64,000 bases of DNA from Phalacrocorax aristotelis (taxonomy: Eukaryota > Chordata > Aves > Suliformes > Phalacrocoracidae), in NCBI RefSeq assembly GCF_949628215.1, contig NC_134277.1:123739963-123803962 (forward strand), given 5' to 3'. Within the stretch, counting starts at the first letter, position 1; each line of letters opens with the position of its first letter. A model generated the notes under the pieces. That model saw only the letters and a program-made list of their open reading frames with translations. It was not told the origin of the DNA and did not search any database. A program made the translations under genes and the position numbers. Shown piece after piece: positions 26,901-38,640 of the stretch.

Positions 26901-28291
26901 TTCCCCATTTTGACATGAAAAGGAGACTACAGAACAAACACACACAGACTGACAGACCTCTGTAAACAGAAAACTCCCTTCATCTGAAGAAAAGAGTCTT
27001 TGCCACTCTTACCATGACACTTCGATGTTGCATTTGCTTCATGGTACCTCAGCAGAGAGCAGGGATGGGGGCAACACCACAGGCAGGAGTCAAGCAATGC
27101 TGGTTTTCCATCAAAGAGCAAGAAAATATTAACCAGAAACATATGTAAACAGAAAAAAATATGTTATTTGTTTTAAATCATAACAGCCAGTTTTAAAGTT
27201 AGAGGCTGCACTTGAAATACCAGAAATGCCTAGAAAATAATATGACAAATAACTGATAAAATCAAATCTGAAATTTATGAAGGTGCAGGCAAGAGCTGTT
27301 TGAATTACTCACACCAATATGACTTAGGCACAGGGGCTAAAGCTTTTCTATTAGTGCCTCTTTCTACTTATTACAGACAGTACATGGAATTAAAACATGG
27401 CAACAGTCTTGTTGCTTTCAAACAAAGAACATGATTTGAAACTAGTAATAAGAAAGAAAGAGACATGAATTAGAATGAAAAGGTTTGTGGATTCAGTTAT
27501 ACCCACACAAATAGCTGGTAATAACTATTAAGCTGGTAATAATATTTAAGATGCAGTCTTTTGGAACAACAACATGGCTCTTCCTCTGCATTGCTTAAAA
27601 CTTTGAAAGCGTAATAAGTACAGCAGGGGCATAAACAACTTTTTTCTCCTAGATACATATATATGTTTCATATTCAGTGATTCTATACCATTACTGAACA
27701 CATAAAAACATCTTTTCTGCATCCCTAAAAAAGCTGTTTGCCCTTCCTATGTTTAAAATGACACAACAAAGTGCAAGTAACTTGGGACACAGTTCTAGTG
27801 CTGATACACCAGCTGCAGCAGTCACAGCAAGGACAATTATATGAGTATAAAACAAGTCAAATGCAGACACAGACAATTTATTCAGTCAACTGATAAACTG
27901 TTCAAGCTGCATTTTTCCTCTTTCACCCCAGTCGTTTCTGAAATAAATTTGCCATGCACAACCACAATCATTATTTTTGTGGCCTTTGATTATAGTCTCC
28001 TCATGCTTTTCTGCTTCTAGGCTCTAGTTCTTCAAATTCACTACCATGTATCCAGTATCCAAACTCTTCAGTTCAGCCTAACATGGTTGTCTTAGCAGAA
28101 TTTAATTGTTTGCATTGTCACGCCTTAACTCGAATAAAATGGGAATCTACCACTCGAGATCTGCTGCATGTCTGTTTATGTTGTTGTCTTCCAATCCCAT
28201 AAGATTATCTTTTCAACTACCTTAGCTCATTCTCAAAATCTTCTGTTTTCTACCTCCTTCTGAAGCTCTTAATAAATCTCACTTTCATCAG
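23951..28291. other. Unrecognised non-coding DNA
   Basis: No exon or repeat family recognised. A minus-strand 127-codon ORF at 26183-26566 has no domain that I know. A short CA run lies near 25859-25871. Confidence 0.45.
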
Positions 28292-28788
28292 TGTTGTGGT
28301 TTAGCGGCAGCTCAGCCCCACACAGTCGCTTGCTCACTCCCCACCGGTAGATGGGGGAGAGAATCAGAAGGGTAACGCTCGTGGGTTGGGATAAGAACAG
28401 TTTAATAATTAAAATTAAAAGAAACAACAACAGAAATGCAATGTAAAGGAGAACAACGAGAGGCGCAAAGCCCCGGGGGAGGGGGGAAGGGAGGGGAGAG
28501 GGGGAACGAACCGCCGGAACGAACCGCACGCGCCGCAGCCGCTCGCCGCCCGCCGACCCGACGCCGCGCCGCCCGCGCGCTGCCACTGCCCCCCCTCAAT
28601 ATACTGGCCATGGTGTCACATGGTATGGAATGAACCTGCCATTGGCCAGTCGGGGTCAGCCGCCCCCACCATGGCCCTGCCCCTCCCAGCCCCCCCTGCC
28701 ACGCCACGCGGCAGAGCGCGGGAAGCTGGAAAGGTAGCCGACCCCCACAGTGAGGAGAATTAACCCCTTCTCAGCCAAAACCAGCGCA
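28292..28788 (-). mobile_element. Solo ERVL-like LTR, minus orientation, CpG-rich, perfect target duplication
   Basis: On the minus strand it begins TGCGCTGGTTTTGGCTGAG and ends AAACCACAACA, typical of avian ERVL-like LTRs. The flanks are identical 5-bp duplications, ATCAG at 28287-28291 and ATCAG at 28789-28793, which fixes both ends. The minus strand carries a CAGTATATTG TATA-like motif near 28600 and ATTAAACTGTTCTTAT near 28391-28406, shared with the LTR at 12835-13454. The middle, about 28465-28590, is dense in G+C and CpG. ORFs reaching through it (28269-28586 and 28402-28707 minus, 28436-28633 plus) are LTR by-products. No proviral genes flank it. Confidence 0.93.
28465..28590. promoter_or_regulatory. 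CpG-dense core of the LTR, possible promoter region
   Basis: A GGGGAGGGG-rich part is followed by many CG dinucleotides (CCGCCGG, CGCGCCG, CGCCGCGCC). It lies immediately downstream, on the minus strand, of the TATA-like motif, where LTR transcripts would begin. High CpG retention contrasts with the AT-rich surroundings. Promoter activity is an inference. Confidence 0.4.
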
Positions 28789-31586
28789 ATCAGCTTTGGG
28801 GTTTGGGGTGTGTGTTTGGTTTTTTCTTCTTGTTTTTTAAAATCTTATTCAGTTTATCTTACTCAAATGTCTTTTGCCCAGTTAAATGAATAAAATAAAA
28901 GCAATCAAATAATGCTGGAAACATTTTTGTTGTTGTCATTGTTAACACCTCATTCTTTCATTCAGGTAGTTTTGCAGTTTTGTTTCTATCTGGCACCTAG
29001 CAGCACGACGCATGCTTGTTCACACAGTTTCAGATCTATCCAATGAGAATCTGCAATAATGGAAGAAAGTCTCCAAATTCTTCTTCCTTTGCCATTACTA
29101 CATAAAAACATGTGCCATGCGACCTGCAACACAGAATTTTAAAGTGCAGTTATCAATATATTTTTACCCTTTTCTTGGAAGTTGCTTTTAACAGTGTAAA
29201 CCAAGACTAGTCACTTCATTAAGAATTTGAAAATATATAAATGAAAGCTTTGTTTTCATATTCTCACATACTAACACCCTGACAGAAGTTGTATTTATTT
29301 TATTTACGTATCATTTCTAGACTGCTTCTGTTTTCTTTTCCCACCTTTTGATGGATTAAGAAAATTGACAGGTTATGTAAGTGTAAGCCTTTTGAGTGGT
29401 GTAAAAACCCACTAGATTTCTTACACTGTCAGTAACAGCTAAGTAGAGACAGAAAAAGAATAAGCTTAGCAAATGTTAAATTGCTCTATGAAAATGGGTT
29501 TTGTGTGGATACTGAGCTAAGTTTCCCATTTAGGACCCTAATGAGCAAAAAGAAAAAGAATTTGAAAAAATCAAATTCTTATCAGTTGGGAAATCTGAAT
29601 AATATGCATTTTTATGTCTCTGCAACATTGCAGAGAACTACCATATGGACTAATGCTGCTAATCCTACTTGAGACTGCAAACGTAATGAGACAATTTAAG
29701 TAAGCCAGGGGATAAGCTGTGCTTTTCTGTGTGGTGTTGAATTTCATGACTAAAAAGGAACAAGTATTACCATTAGAAGCCTTTGTAGAAGTAGCAGAAA
29801 TACTCCTAAGAAATGAAAAGCAATTGAAATCGCACAAAGTGCATGCCCCAAAGTATATTAAAGTATGTCTGGAGAGAAGCAAAAATGGTATTTAAATTGG
29901 ATAAGTGCAGCGTACCTTGCTCTTTTGCAGTTTAAATTGCAATACAGTTCCAAATCTGCCAGATAATTTAAAATAGAAAAAGAATAATGGAGTCTGTTTC
30001 CATATCATTGGCCACAAGGAAAGCAAATTTTGCTGAAGTAATCCAATTATTCTTTCTACTATTTAATTTGATAGCATGCTGCCTCCAACTAATTATCAGA
30101 AAAGTTGGACAGATGTAGTTCCATAGGAATTATGCTGGTACCAGCAGCTAACATTCAAATACCATGTAGGAACCAGCAAGTGGAACACTTCATTCTTGGA
30201 CAGTGTTACTTGTTGCCATAAAGCTTTTGCTCAGAGGGACTCAGGCTCTGGCAGTTCCTCTAATGACTCGTATTCTGGTGATTTAAGATTTTATGTTCTC
30301 CAGATATGTGGTAGGCATCTGCCTTGTGCCAGAGAAGACCAGCTACACCTCACTTACCCCAATTCCTAGACTGACATTTAGAGCAAATAGTCAAAAAGGC
30401 GTTTTGCTGGGCCATCATCAGGTGAGAGATGTCAGCGGTATAGAGATGCCCACTTTGGTGGGTTCAAGCTGCCATAGCTCAGTCCATCAGGTGTTGCCTG
30501 TGAGGGACCTGGACCTTTGCTGACCAAATCTCTGGAGACAGTGTCTGGTGTGGTGGCACACACAGCATTTTTCTGGACCTTTCATTTTAGTAGACTGTGA
30601 TGTGTTAATCATGGGTGCTGTCAACAGATTAAATAAAAAGAGGAGGGTGTAAAAGTTCCTCAGAGATTGTTAGTATTTTATTTTTAAATAGCATTTTACT
30701 AATGGGACTATATTTTATATAGAACAGGTTGAAGTTATCAAATATTTGTATTTGGGATCCAATATGTGGCCCTCGTCATTGTGTGTGTACACAAAGCAGA
30801 TATTTGCACTTTGGTATGCAGATTTTAGGAGTCTGATATCATATTTACTGTCCCAAAATCTGCATCAGGCTCTAAAAAGTTCATCAAAAAGGGCACAAGG
30901 AATAAACAGAAAGATTGAACAACAGCAGAGACATGTTGCATTTGGCGTTGCTGAAAAGCAACAGGAGCATAGTGGAATCAGTAAAAAAAGATTCCCTACT
31001 TCAAATGTAATAAGGCAGTAGTTTTTTGGAAGAAAACTCTGACATACAAGACAATTTTGCACAGACCAGAGCCGACACGGTGGGCCTTGGGGCTCACCCT
31101 TTTACAGAAATCAAAGGAACAGAACCAGCAGTGTCCCCTGGGTGTCCTTCCTTTGCTTTTTCTGTACCTTTCTGTCCCACTTTTCACCATGTGAACTTTA
31201 TATTAACCAGGAATTTTCTTCCAGACTTACTTACTCATAAAGATTAAGACATGAACAAATACAAAATAGTAAGCATGGCAGTCATTAGAAATTCCATCCT
31301 ATCAGGAGAAACTGCCTAAAAAAAGTGTCACATTTTCTAGAAAAAAAAATTAAACTTGGAGGCAATTACCACAAGCCCTACCCAAACTTGCCTGTGATAT
31401 GTGAATATGCTAGTTATTACCTCAGGCTGTCACTCGAAGCTGGAATGAATTATCAGACATTAACACCATTACAGTAGCATACACTAATGAGATCTGTACT
31501 TACACTAAATCTGTTTTGATCTCCTCCCATTAAGTGAAAGACATGAACCTAGGGAAATTTGTATGTGATTTTGTTCATTATTATTT
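28789..31586. other. Unrecognised non-coding DNA
   Basis: AT-rich sequence with no gene or known repeat recognised. Short ORFs such as 30293-30523 plus and 30746-31021 plus show no recognisable domain. Confidence 0.45.
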
Positions 31587-31940
31587 AAAGAAAAAGAAAA
31601 AGAAGAAAAAAAAAGGAAAAAGAGAAAAGAGAAAAGAGGAAAGAGGAAAAAGGAAAGAGGGGAAAGAGTGGAAAAAGAAGAAAAAAGAGAAAGAAGAGAA
31701 AAGAGAAAAAAAGAAAAGAGAAAAAACAGAAAAGAGAAAAGAAAAGAGAAAAAAGATAAAGAGAAAAGAGAAAAAAGAGGAGAAGGGAAAGAAGAGAAAA
31801 GAGAGAAAAGAGAGAAAAGAGAAAAAAGAAAAAGAGAAAAAAGAGAAAAGATAAAAAAGAGAAAAGAGAAAAAAGAAAAAGAGAAAAGAAAAGAGAAAAA
31901 AGATAAAGAGAAAAAAGAAAAAAGAGAAAAGAAGAAAGAA
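31587..31940 (+). repeat. 354-bp polypurine (GA-rich) tract
   Basis: The plus strand is almost purely A and G, built from irregular GAAAA, AGAGAAA and GAAAAGA units. I count only five pyrimidines: T at 31669, C at 31727, and T at 31757, 31852 and 31904. All ORFs here, rich in Lys/Glu on plus and Phe/Ser/Leu on minus, are low-complexity artefacts. Confidence 0.97.
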
Positions 31941-32392
31941 CAAAAAAAAGACCCATCAAATATTTTATAAGTTAGTGAACCCATTAGAAATTTTAAAGCA
32001 CACCCTTTAATAGTTTTTGTCCTTTCTTTTTCCATTATTGACAGTGAACTTATTAACAGAGTCCCTTGTAAACCATTAAAAAACCTCTACTCATACTTGC
32101 TTCATATGCTCAGAAATCTTGCCTTTAAATACACAAAAATAAAAAGCTTATATTATATTTTTAAAACCCAGAATATAATCCATTCCCAACTACTCTCCAA
32201 CGGCATCACTTTATGACGATTCTCAAAGTAACTTCTCCTCTAGTCTTTCACCATTGGCTGTAGTGAGTGATGACTACCCAGTCATTAGCTAAGGCATTAG
32301 CTAAGGTATCTGGGAAACATGAAACGAGAAGTCCTGTAGGATCAGACCGTGCAATCAGTATAGATTTGTCTACAACTGGACCAGTATTACAG

Positions 32393-32481
32393 AAAAAAAA
32401 AAAACAAACAAACACCAAAAAACCAAACAAACCAAAACAAACCAAACAACCCCCACCAAAACCAAAACAAAACCCAAACAA
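32393..32481 (+). repeat. 89-bp tract containing only A and C
   Basis: A poly(A) start passes into irregular AAAC and CCAAAA units with no G or T on plus for 89 bases. The Thr/Lys/Pro/Asn-rich ORF on plus and the Phe/Gly/Val/Cys-rich ORF on minus are artefacts of this composition. Confidence 0.95.
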
Positions 32482-35400
32482 TTCTAATAATGGACAGATG
32501 GGATAACCTATCAATATTTAGAAACTGGCTAACAGCCTGACAAAGTTTTCTCCCCTGCTTATAGCAAAAAGCAGCCCACCCACCTCAAAAAGAGTACAAA
32601 TTATTCCAAAAGCATTTATGTCATTTACACATTCCATGAACCTGTTTTCACCTCTACTGAATATTAAAGTCAGTATCAAGAAAGGTACTGATAAAGGAAT
32701 TTATTAAACAGTGAATTCATAACAACATTGATACCTAGAAACGGAGAAGTTTATAGTTTCATAGATCATTACCAGCTGACAATTTCTGAATGATGCTCTG
32801 AAATAACATTCTTCAAGTATTTTCCAGGGCACTACATAAAAATGAAAATAAACTGCACTTATCCCTATTCTATACAATAAAACCTGTTCTCAGTTTAATT
32901 TTGTGGAACACAAATATACATAAAAGAAAGGGAGTGTAAAAATGCAACATATTGTCCTACAAGCACTGTTAAATCAGAAAGATTTGCTAAAATATTTTCC
33001 TTTCTCCTCTGCTATCCATCTCTCCTTGCATATTTTATTCTTGCTGCATATTGCAAAAGGAAATGTGTCATTAAATTCTTTTCAAAGTGACATTGCTGAG
33101 TGTGTTGGAAGTATTTTCTGTGTTCCTCATGAACGACAGGATGCGCGTCCCAGGCATCAGCTGTGCGCAGTTCATTAGTGCTACAACAGCAGCAAATCAG
33201 ATGACTGTATTACAGGGCTCTTCAAAGGCAGCAATGAGCAGCCGACTTTCACCAACTGAGGAAAGATGATTCCTACAGCCACAAACCCTGGCTTTTTTTA
33301 TATATTTTTTTTAATAGAAAACAGGTTGTCAACCAAGGAAAAGAAGAATGAAAAAGAGGTTCTTAAGAGGCATGGAGACCGTTACAAGAAACTTTTCCAA
33401 ACAGGGCAAAATAGACAGTGGGAAATTATTTGCTAGAAATTATTCTGGAGAATTCCTGTATTTTTCCTTGATGCTTTGCTTCATAATTTTTGGAGGTTTT
33501 TAGGAAAATCTAACACAGGCTCCAGAGCATCCAGTATCTGGGAAGGGTACACAAGGACACTTTCTTTGCAAGAAGTATACTTGAAGTTTCCTTAAATGTG
33601 TTCATATATATGCACTTTAAATTTGACTTGTAATTACTGATTCAGGCAGAGGTGGGCATTACCAGGAGCTCAATTACCTCTAATGGTTTGCTGTATGACT
33701 ATATTTTCATGAATGGAAACGTAACCAGTAGATTAAAGTCTTGCATGCATCCCAATATTTTGCAAGCATAGATGGGGAAAAACTAGAGCAGAGCCTCTTA
33801 GGCCTTGTTTGTATAGAACCATTCTGAAGATTAGCGATGCTTACATCAAAGGATGGGATATTCCTTACAGAAATACCTGGACAAAACATTTTTAAAATGT
33901 AGAGGGGAATGTTTTACAAAATGTTCTATTAGTTCTCTAAACCCAATTTCTCAAGTTTAAATGTGAACTCATAAATACTTTCAGAAACTCCTAGAATCAG
34001 GGTAGGGTGTTGGAGGGGAGAGAAAACTTCTCGTCTGCCAGATCGTGCTGCTAAGGAGTACCAAATGAGATGTAAACAGTTACATACAGGCACTTTAAGC
34101 ATAAACATGACTGGTTTCTGTATACATTTGCCAAAGCATCCTGCTTCTCCTCAGATATATCCAACAACCTCTCCCACAGTCCAGGACGCTGGCAGTATTA
34201 AAGCAAATTTGTGCAGCCACATGATACCATACATCAAAATACACATTTAATGAACAGGAGCATGCTCCATTGAAGAAATGATTGGAATCTAAACATCACT
34301 TGATCTTTCTGAAGGACCTCAAACATCTGCCACCCCTACTGTAAAATTTTTGTGTCTTCTTTACTTCCTCCTTTCAATTTTGGAGAGTTAAGACACCAGA
34401 AATGTTCATAACAAACTTCAAAGCAGAAGACCTATAGACTGGATAGAGACCATCCACGCTGTCTTTGTCTCTAAAGTCATTGAGTGACAGGTTTGACAAG
34501 ATATCAGGTGAAGAGGTGCAGGTGAAGAATGCAGACTCTGTTCAGGAAACCAGGTATCAAATCAAGCTCACAACATTTCTACAACTAAGTGCTTTCATAA
34601 GCATCCACAGAAAAACCCACCTTTTTTGGCCATACTGAAAGGGTTTCCAGCTCAAAGAGCAACACAACAAAATGAAAGAAACACTCCCCCCACCCCACCC
34701 CGCAATTACAGCTTTATCATCCAAGGCGTGCAAAACAAAGCTGTATTTGATCACCATTCGCACTAAGGAAAAATGAACTTCTTTTGATCCAATAAAATGC
34801 ACAGGTTAACAGCTGGAACGAGAACCGCCAAATCTCAAGCAAAATGCTACTTTGTACTTGAAAAAGCAGAAATTATTTCTTCAAGATGGAAAAGTATCTT
34901 TTTAACTAACCTTATTCTTTTTACAGTTTGTTTCATTTCTTCACAGGAATAGGTAAACTCTTCATTTCTACACCAAGGAAAAAATGCCATAAATAGATTA
35001 AATGTAGATTTGATGCAATCCAAGTGAGAGAAATGCATCCTACAATATATGAACGGAATGCAAAAATAGAAAAAAAGGTACCTTTTAAACAGGTTTAAAA
35101 TTTATGTCTCAGAAAGCATCGCCTATATTCAAATGACAGCAAAGTATTGCACTTATTTATTTGACTTCTTCTTCAGTTGTTGTTTATATTTTAGATATGT
35201 ACCCATAAAATTCACCAGAGAATTGCATAGCATATTGCAACGATGCACAGCACTCAGCTGAAACAGTTGAGACAATGTTAGACTCTTTGTTAGCAAGCAG
35301 TCAGCTGCATGTAAAAAACCCTATATTCATTATCAGTATTTTTTAAATCTCCCAATGTTCCGATCCATTTCAAAAAGCAGGAAATTTTGTATTTTCCACC

Positions 35401-38400
35401 CTTTAGGTCGATATGGGAATTCATGCTCTTTGAGGGACTTTAGTGGTATGTCACATGCATGCATAACCAGGTTAATATTGAAGATACAGGACAAGATTTC
35501 AAGCAGATATAATTCTGCATTTAGCTTAAGTTTATTTGACTTATGCTAGAACAGCCCTAGTTTTGTACACTTTGACAGAATAAGGTTATAGCTTAAATTA
35601 ATAAATAAAGTAAACAGGGTCAATTAAATGCATACAAACCTTTCCCCAGTGTGCGTGTGGGTACATTCACAGTGCTAGGTAATTTTTTTTTCTTATGGTA
35701 AGTAAGCAGATCTGTTCCAGAGCAGAGCTTTTATCACTTGTCTCTTTTTTCAGGTCACATGCCTGAAAAATGGTACACTGTGGGAGTTCAAGGCATTGCT
35801 TGTAATATACCGCAAACCTTTGTTACCATTTACTTAATTTAAATACTTTAAGATAAACCTCTCCGCTCCCAGAGGTTTTAATTTTCTATGTATATTCCAC
35901 CTTCCATGGAGCATGCAGTTTTAATTCTTTTAGGATCCCATATTGGTGCTGTGCAAAACACTGATTAATTATACAGCACCAATGATAATGAAAACTACCA
36001 AGATAAAACCATGCTCCGTCCTGTGGAAGGTACACAACAGTGATGTTTATTATGGTAGATGGTAGATCCCCCACATGCAGCAGCCTGGAAGGAACTGGCA
36101 CCCTCCCAAATGACACAACTTTTCACAGAGAGACCCTCTTTTTTTTAATTTTTGCACGGCCCATGACACAAAAGATATTGCACTTGGACCCTGATGGTCC
36201 TAAACAACATTTTGGCAAGCAACATCTTCTCCAGATGAACCAGAATTGCAGAATGCATCCACTGAGGAAACGGGAGCTTTCAGTGATGTTTTTCTACAGA
36301 TTTTTCACCTGCTCTCTTCTATACTGTGTATATCATGTCTTCCCAGTGCTATTCCACCCCCTCTACTACACGTTTCTATATATTTTTCAGCTGTGGGCAG
36401 CATCTCACAGGGTCCCTCAGGAAACTGGCAGCATTTACGTAGGACCTGACCACCTTCCACAGAAGAGGTTCCCGCGTGGAGGAGCAATAGGCAGGATCCG
36501 ACCTTAGACTGTAAACTGGACAGTGCATGGACTATGCAACAAGCTTGACACATGGGTCCTTCATGAATGACTAGTGACTTAAACAGTACAAATAACAATA
36601 GCAATATTTTTGATAACCCTGTTGTAATTCATCATTTAATTCTAAAATAATCCACAGATTACTTGACTTCTTAACTAAGGCCTCCAGCATTCAGCTGTAG
36701 GTAGGTACTGTGACTGTAAATTGCTCTTTTTTTTTTCTTTAGGAGAATAAGTGGGTGAACTACGCTGAAACTTTCAAATTCTCTTTCCTGAAGCTCAGAT
36801 CAATGAAGGAACACCACACAGTGTTGAGGCTATAAAACTTGCTGCTTAAACAGCTTCAGGTAATACACTGTATTTGAGAAGATTAATTCAATCGTGATCA
36901 AATCCGATCCAAAGTTCTTTCATTCACTGGTAATTTCCAGCCATCCATTGTTCACCCATTTAATAAACTGCCACTTGCTTCCGAGGCTCCAAAAAGGCAT
37001 CAGGCAGATTGCTATCGAGACTATAAAGAAAAAAACAATGATTACAAAGTTCTCAACATTGTTGTAAGTCTTTCTTGAAGGCGTACTGGCACAACTCCTA
37101 ACTCAGATCATCCCATCCACACAAAGAGAATTGGACAGGCAAGCAGAGTGCGTTTGTTCACAGCAGTTTTAATCAGTTACAATCAAGCTAATTTTGATTT
37201 TAAACAGTTCACAAAGACATGGCAGGCTTAAAAACTTAATCACTTACAAGCACATACACTGAAATAATAGTCATTCGATAATCCCATGCTGCTGTAATCA
37301 TTAGCCAGTGTTCCTTGTTCATATTACACTCCCACAAAACAAGCATTTCCAAGCATCCCCTTCTGATGTACAAACATAAGGAGAGCAAAAATTACACATG
37401 GGAACCTTAACTAAATGACAGTAGAAGTAATCAAGCTGAAAAACATCTGCCATTACTGGCTGTGCAGTGAAGTTTGCTTTACAAACTACGGTGTGGGAGG
37501 CTTATCTCACGAGCACATAAAAAGGTATCCTGGCTTAGCAGCAAAGGAGAACCAGCAAAGCCCAAACCTTCAAATGCACGTCAGCCCCCTCCACCAGAGG
37601 GCACATCGTGTGGCCTCGTTGGATGGACCTGCCATCCAATATGCTTCGGCTTCCATGTATATGAAGACATTTCCTACTATTTATATCACCACAGTATCCA
37701 GCAGCTTTTTTACGCAGCCAGGACACCCAAGCACCGTGTGATGTAGCCACATGGTGCAGGAAATGAACACTTCTTATTTAAGCAGACAATTTTCTGTCCT
37801 GCTGCTGCTGCCTTTTATTCTGCTCAGAGGCCCTGCCAGCACTAGGCAACTTTGGAGCTGCTGCACTTTTGCTTTCGGTATTTCCAGACATCCAAATATT
37901 TTGAGGTTCTGCTCATGCACTGGGACAGTGTCCCCCTTCCCACTGCCCCCAACCCCATCTGTCCTTGCCACTCAAACTCTTCCAACCCAGGCAGTTACTT
38001 GTGGTCTGACCCTTCCCTGGAGCTCTACTGAAACCAGGCAGCGTAAGGCCATTATCCTGTGGCCTGGGGTAACGTCTGAGGAAGGTGTCTGCGCGGCTGT
38101 GAGCACAGAGACTTTTCAAAGGGCAAGGGGAGGCAGAGGAAAAGCTTCTCCTCACCTGAAAAATAATGAAAACCAGGCTGGACAAGTGAGCTGTGCATGT
38201 GCCTACAGGGCAATGGGGCAAATGTTGCTGACACAAAACTGCCTTGCAAGAGGAGAGCTGCCTAACACAATTCACTTCCAAAGTTCCTCAGATATAATAT
38301 CAGTCTCAGGAAGGGACCACCAAGAAGTTATTTAGATGCAGAGCATAAAAGCTACAACACATTCTCTGAAGCCTAGGCAGGCAAATTCACCCTCTCTTGC

Positions 38401-38609
38401 TCTTGCTCCTTCTTCTGCCTTTTGTTACTGTCTTCCCCTTTCCTTCCCAATAAGAAGAAACTAGGAAAAAAGCAGCTCACTGACTTGGTTTGTCTTGCAC
38501 CAAGACCTAGACCCAACTGCATTAGGTCTCCTTTAAATATTGAAGTGTTTCTTGTAGTGGAGTAGTGCTTCTTGTAAAATCATTTGCCAAAGGGGTTCAG
38601 TGACACTAA

Positions 38610-38640
38610 GCATGTTTTCCCGATGGGTAAACTGAGGCAC
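38610..38640 (+). repeat. Possible MIR/L2-like fragment
   Basis: The block CCCGATGGGTAAACTGAGGCAC resembles, in its second half, the conserved AAACTGAGGCAC core of ancient SINE/LINE elements. The match is short, so this is a weak call. Confidence 0.2.

Noticed and set aside
31505..32035. Long Phe/Ser-rich and Lys/Glu-rich ORFs on both strands
   Set aside because: They are translations of the polypurine tract; every frame stays open because stop codons are rare in A/G or C/T-only sequence.
32282..32306. 12-bp tandem duplication of GCATTAGCTAAG-type sequence
   Set aside because: Only two copies, no flanking element, and no sign of function.
36040..36507. 155-codon plus-strand ORF
   Set aside because: No domain I recognise and a competing frame at 36246-36449 and minus at 36305-36604; probably chance.
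37751..38335. 194-codon plus-strand ORF as a possible gene
   Set aside because: No recognisable domain, overlapping frames on minus of similar length, and no exon-like splice context.
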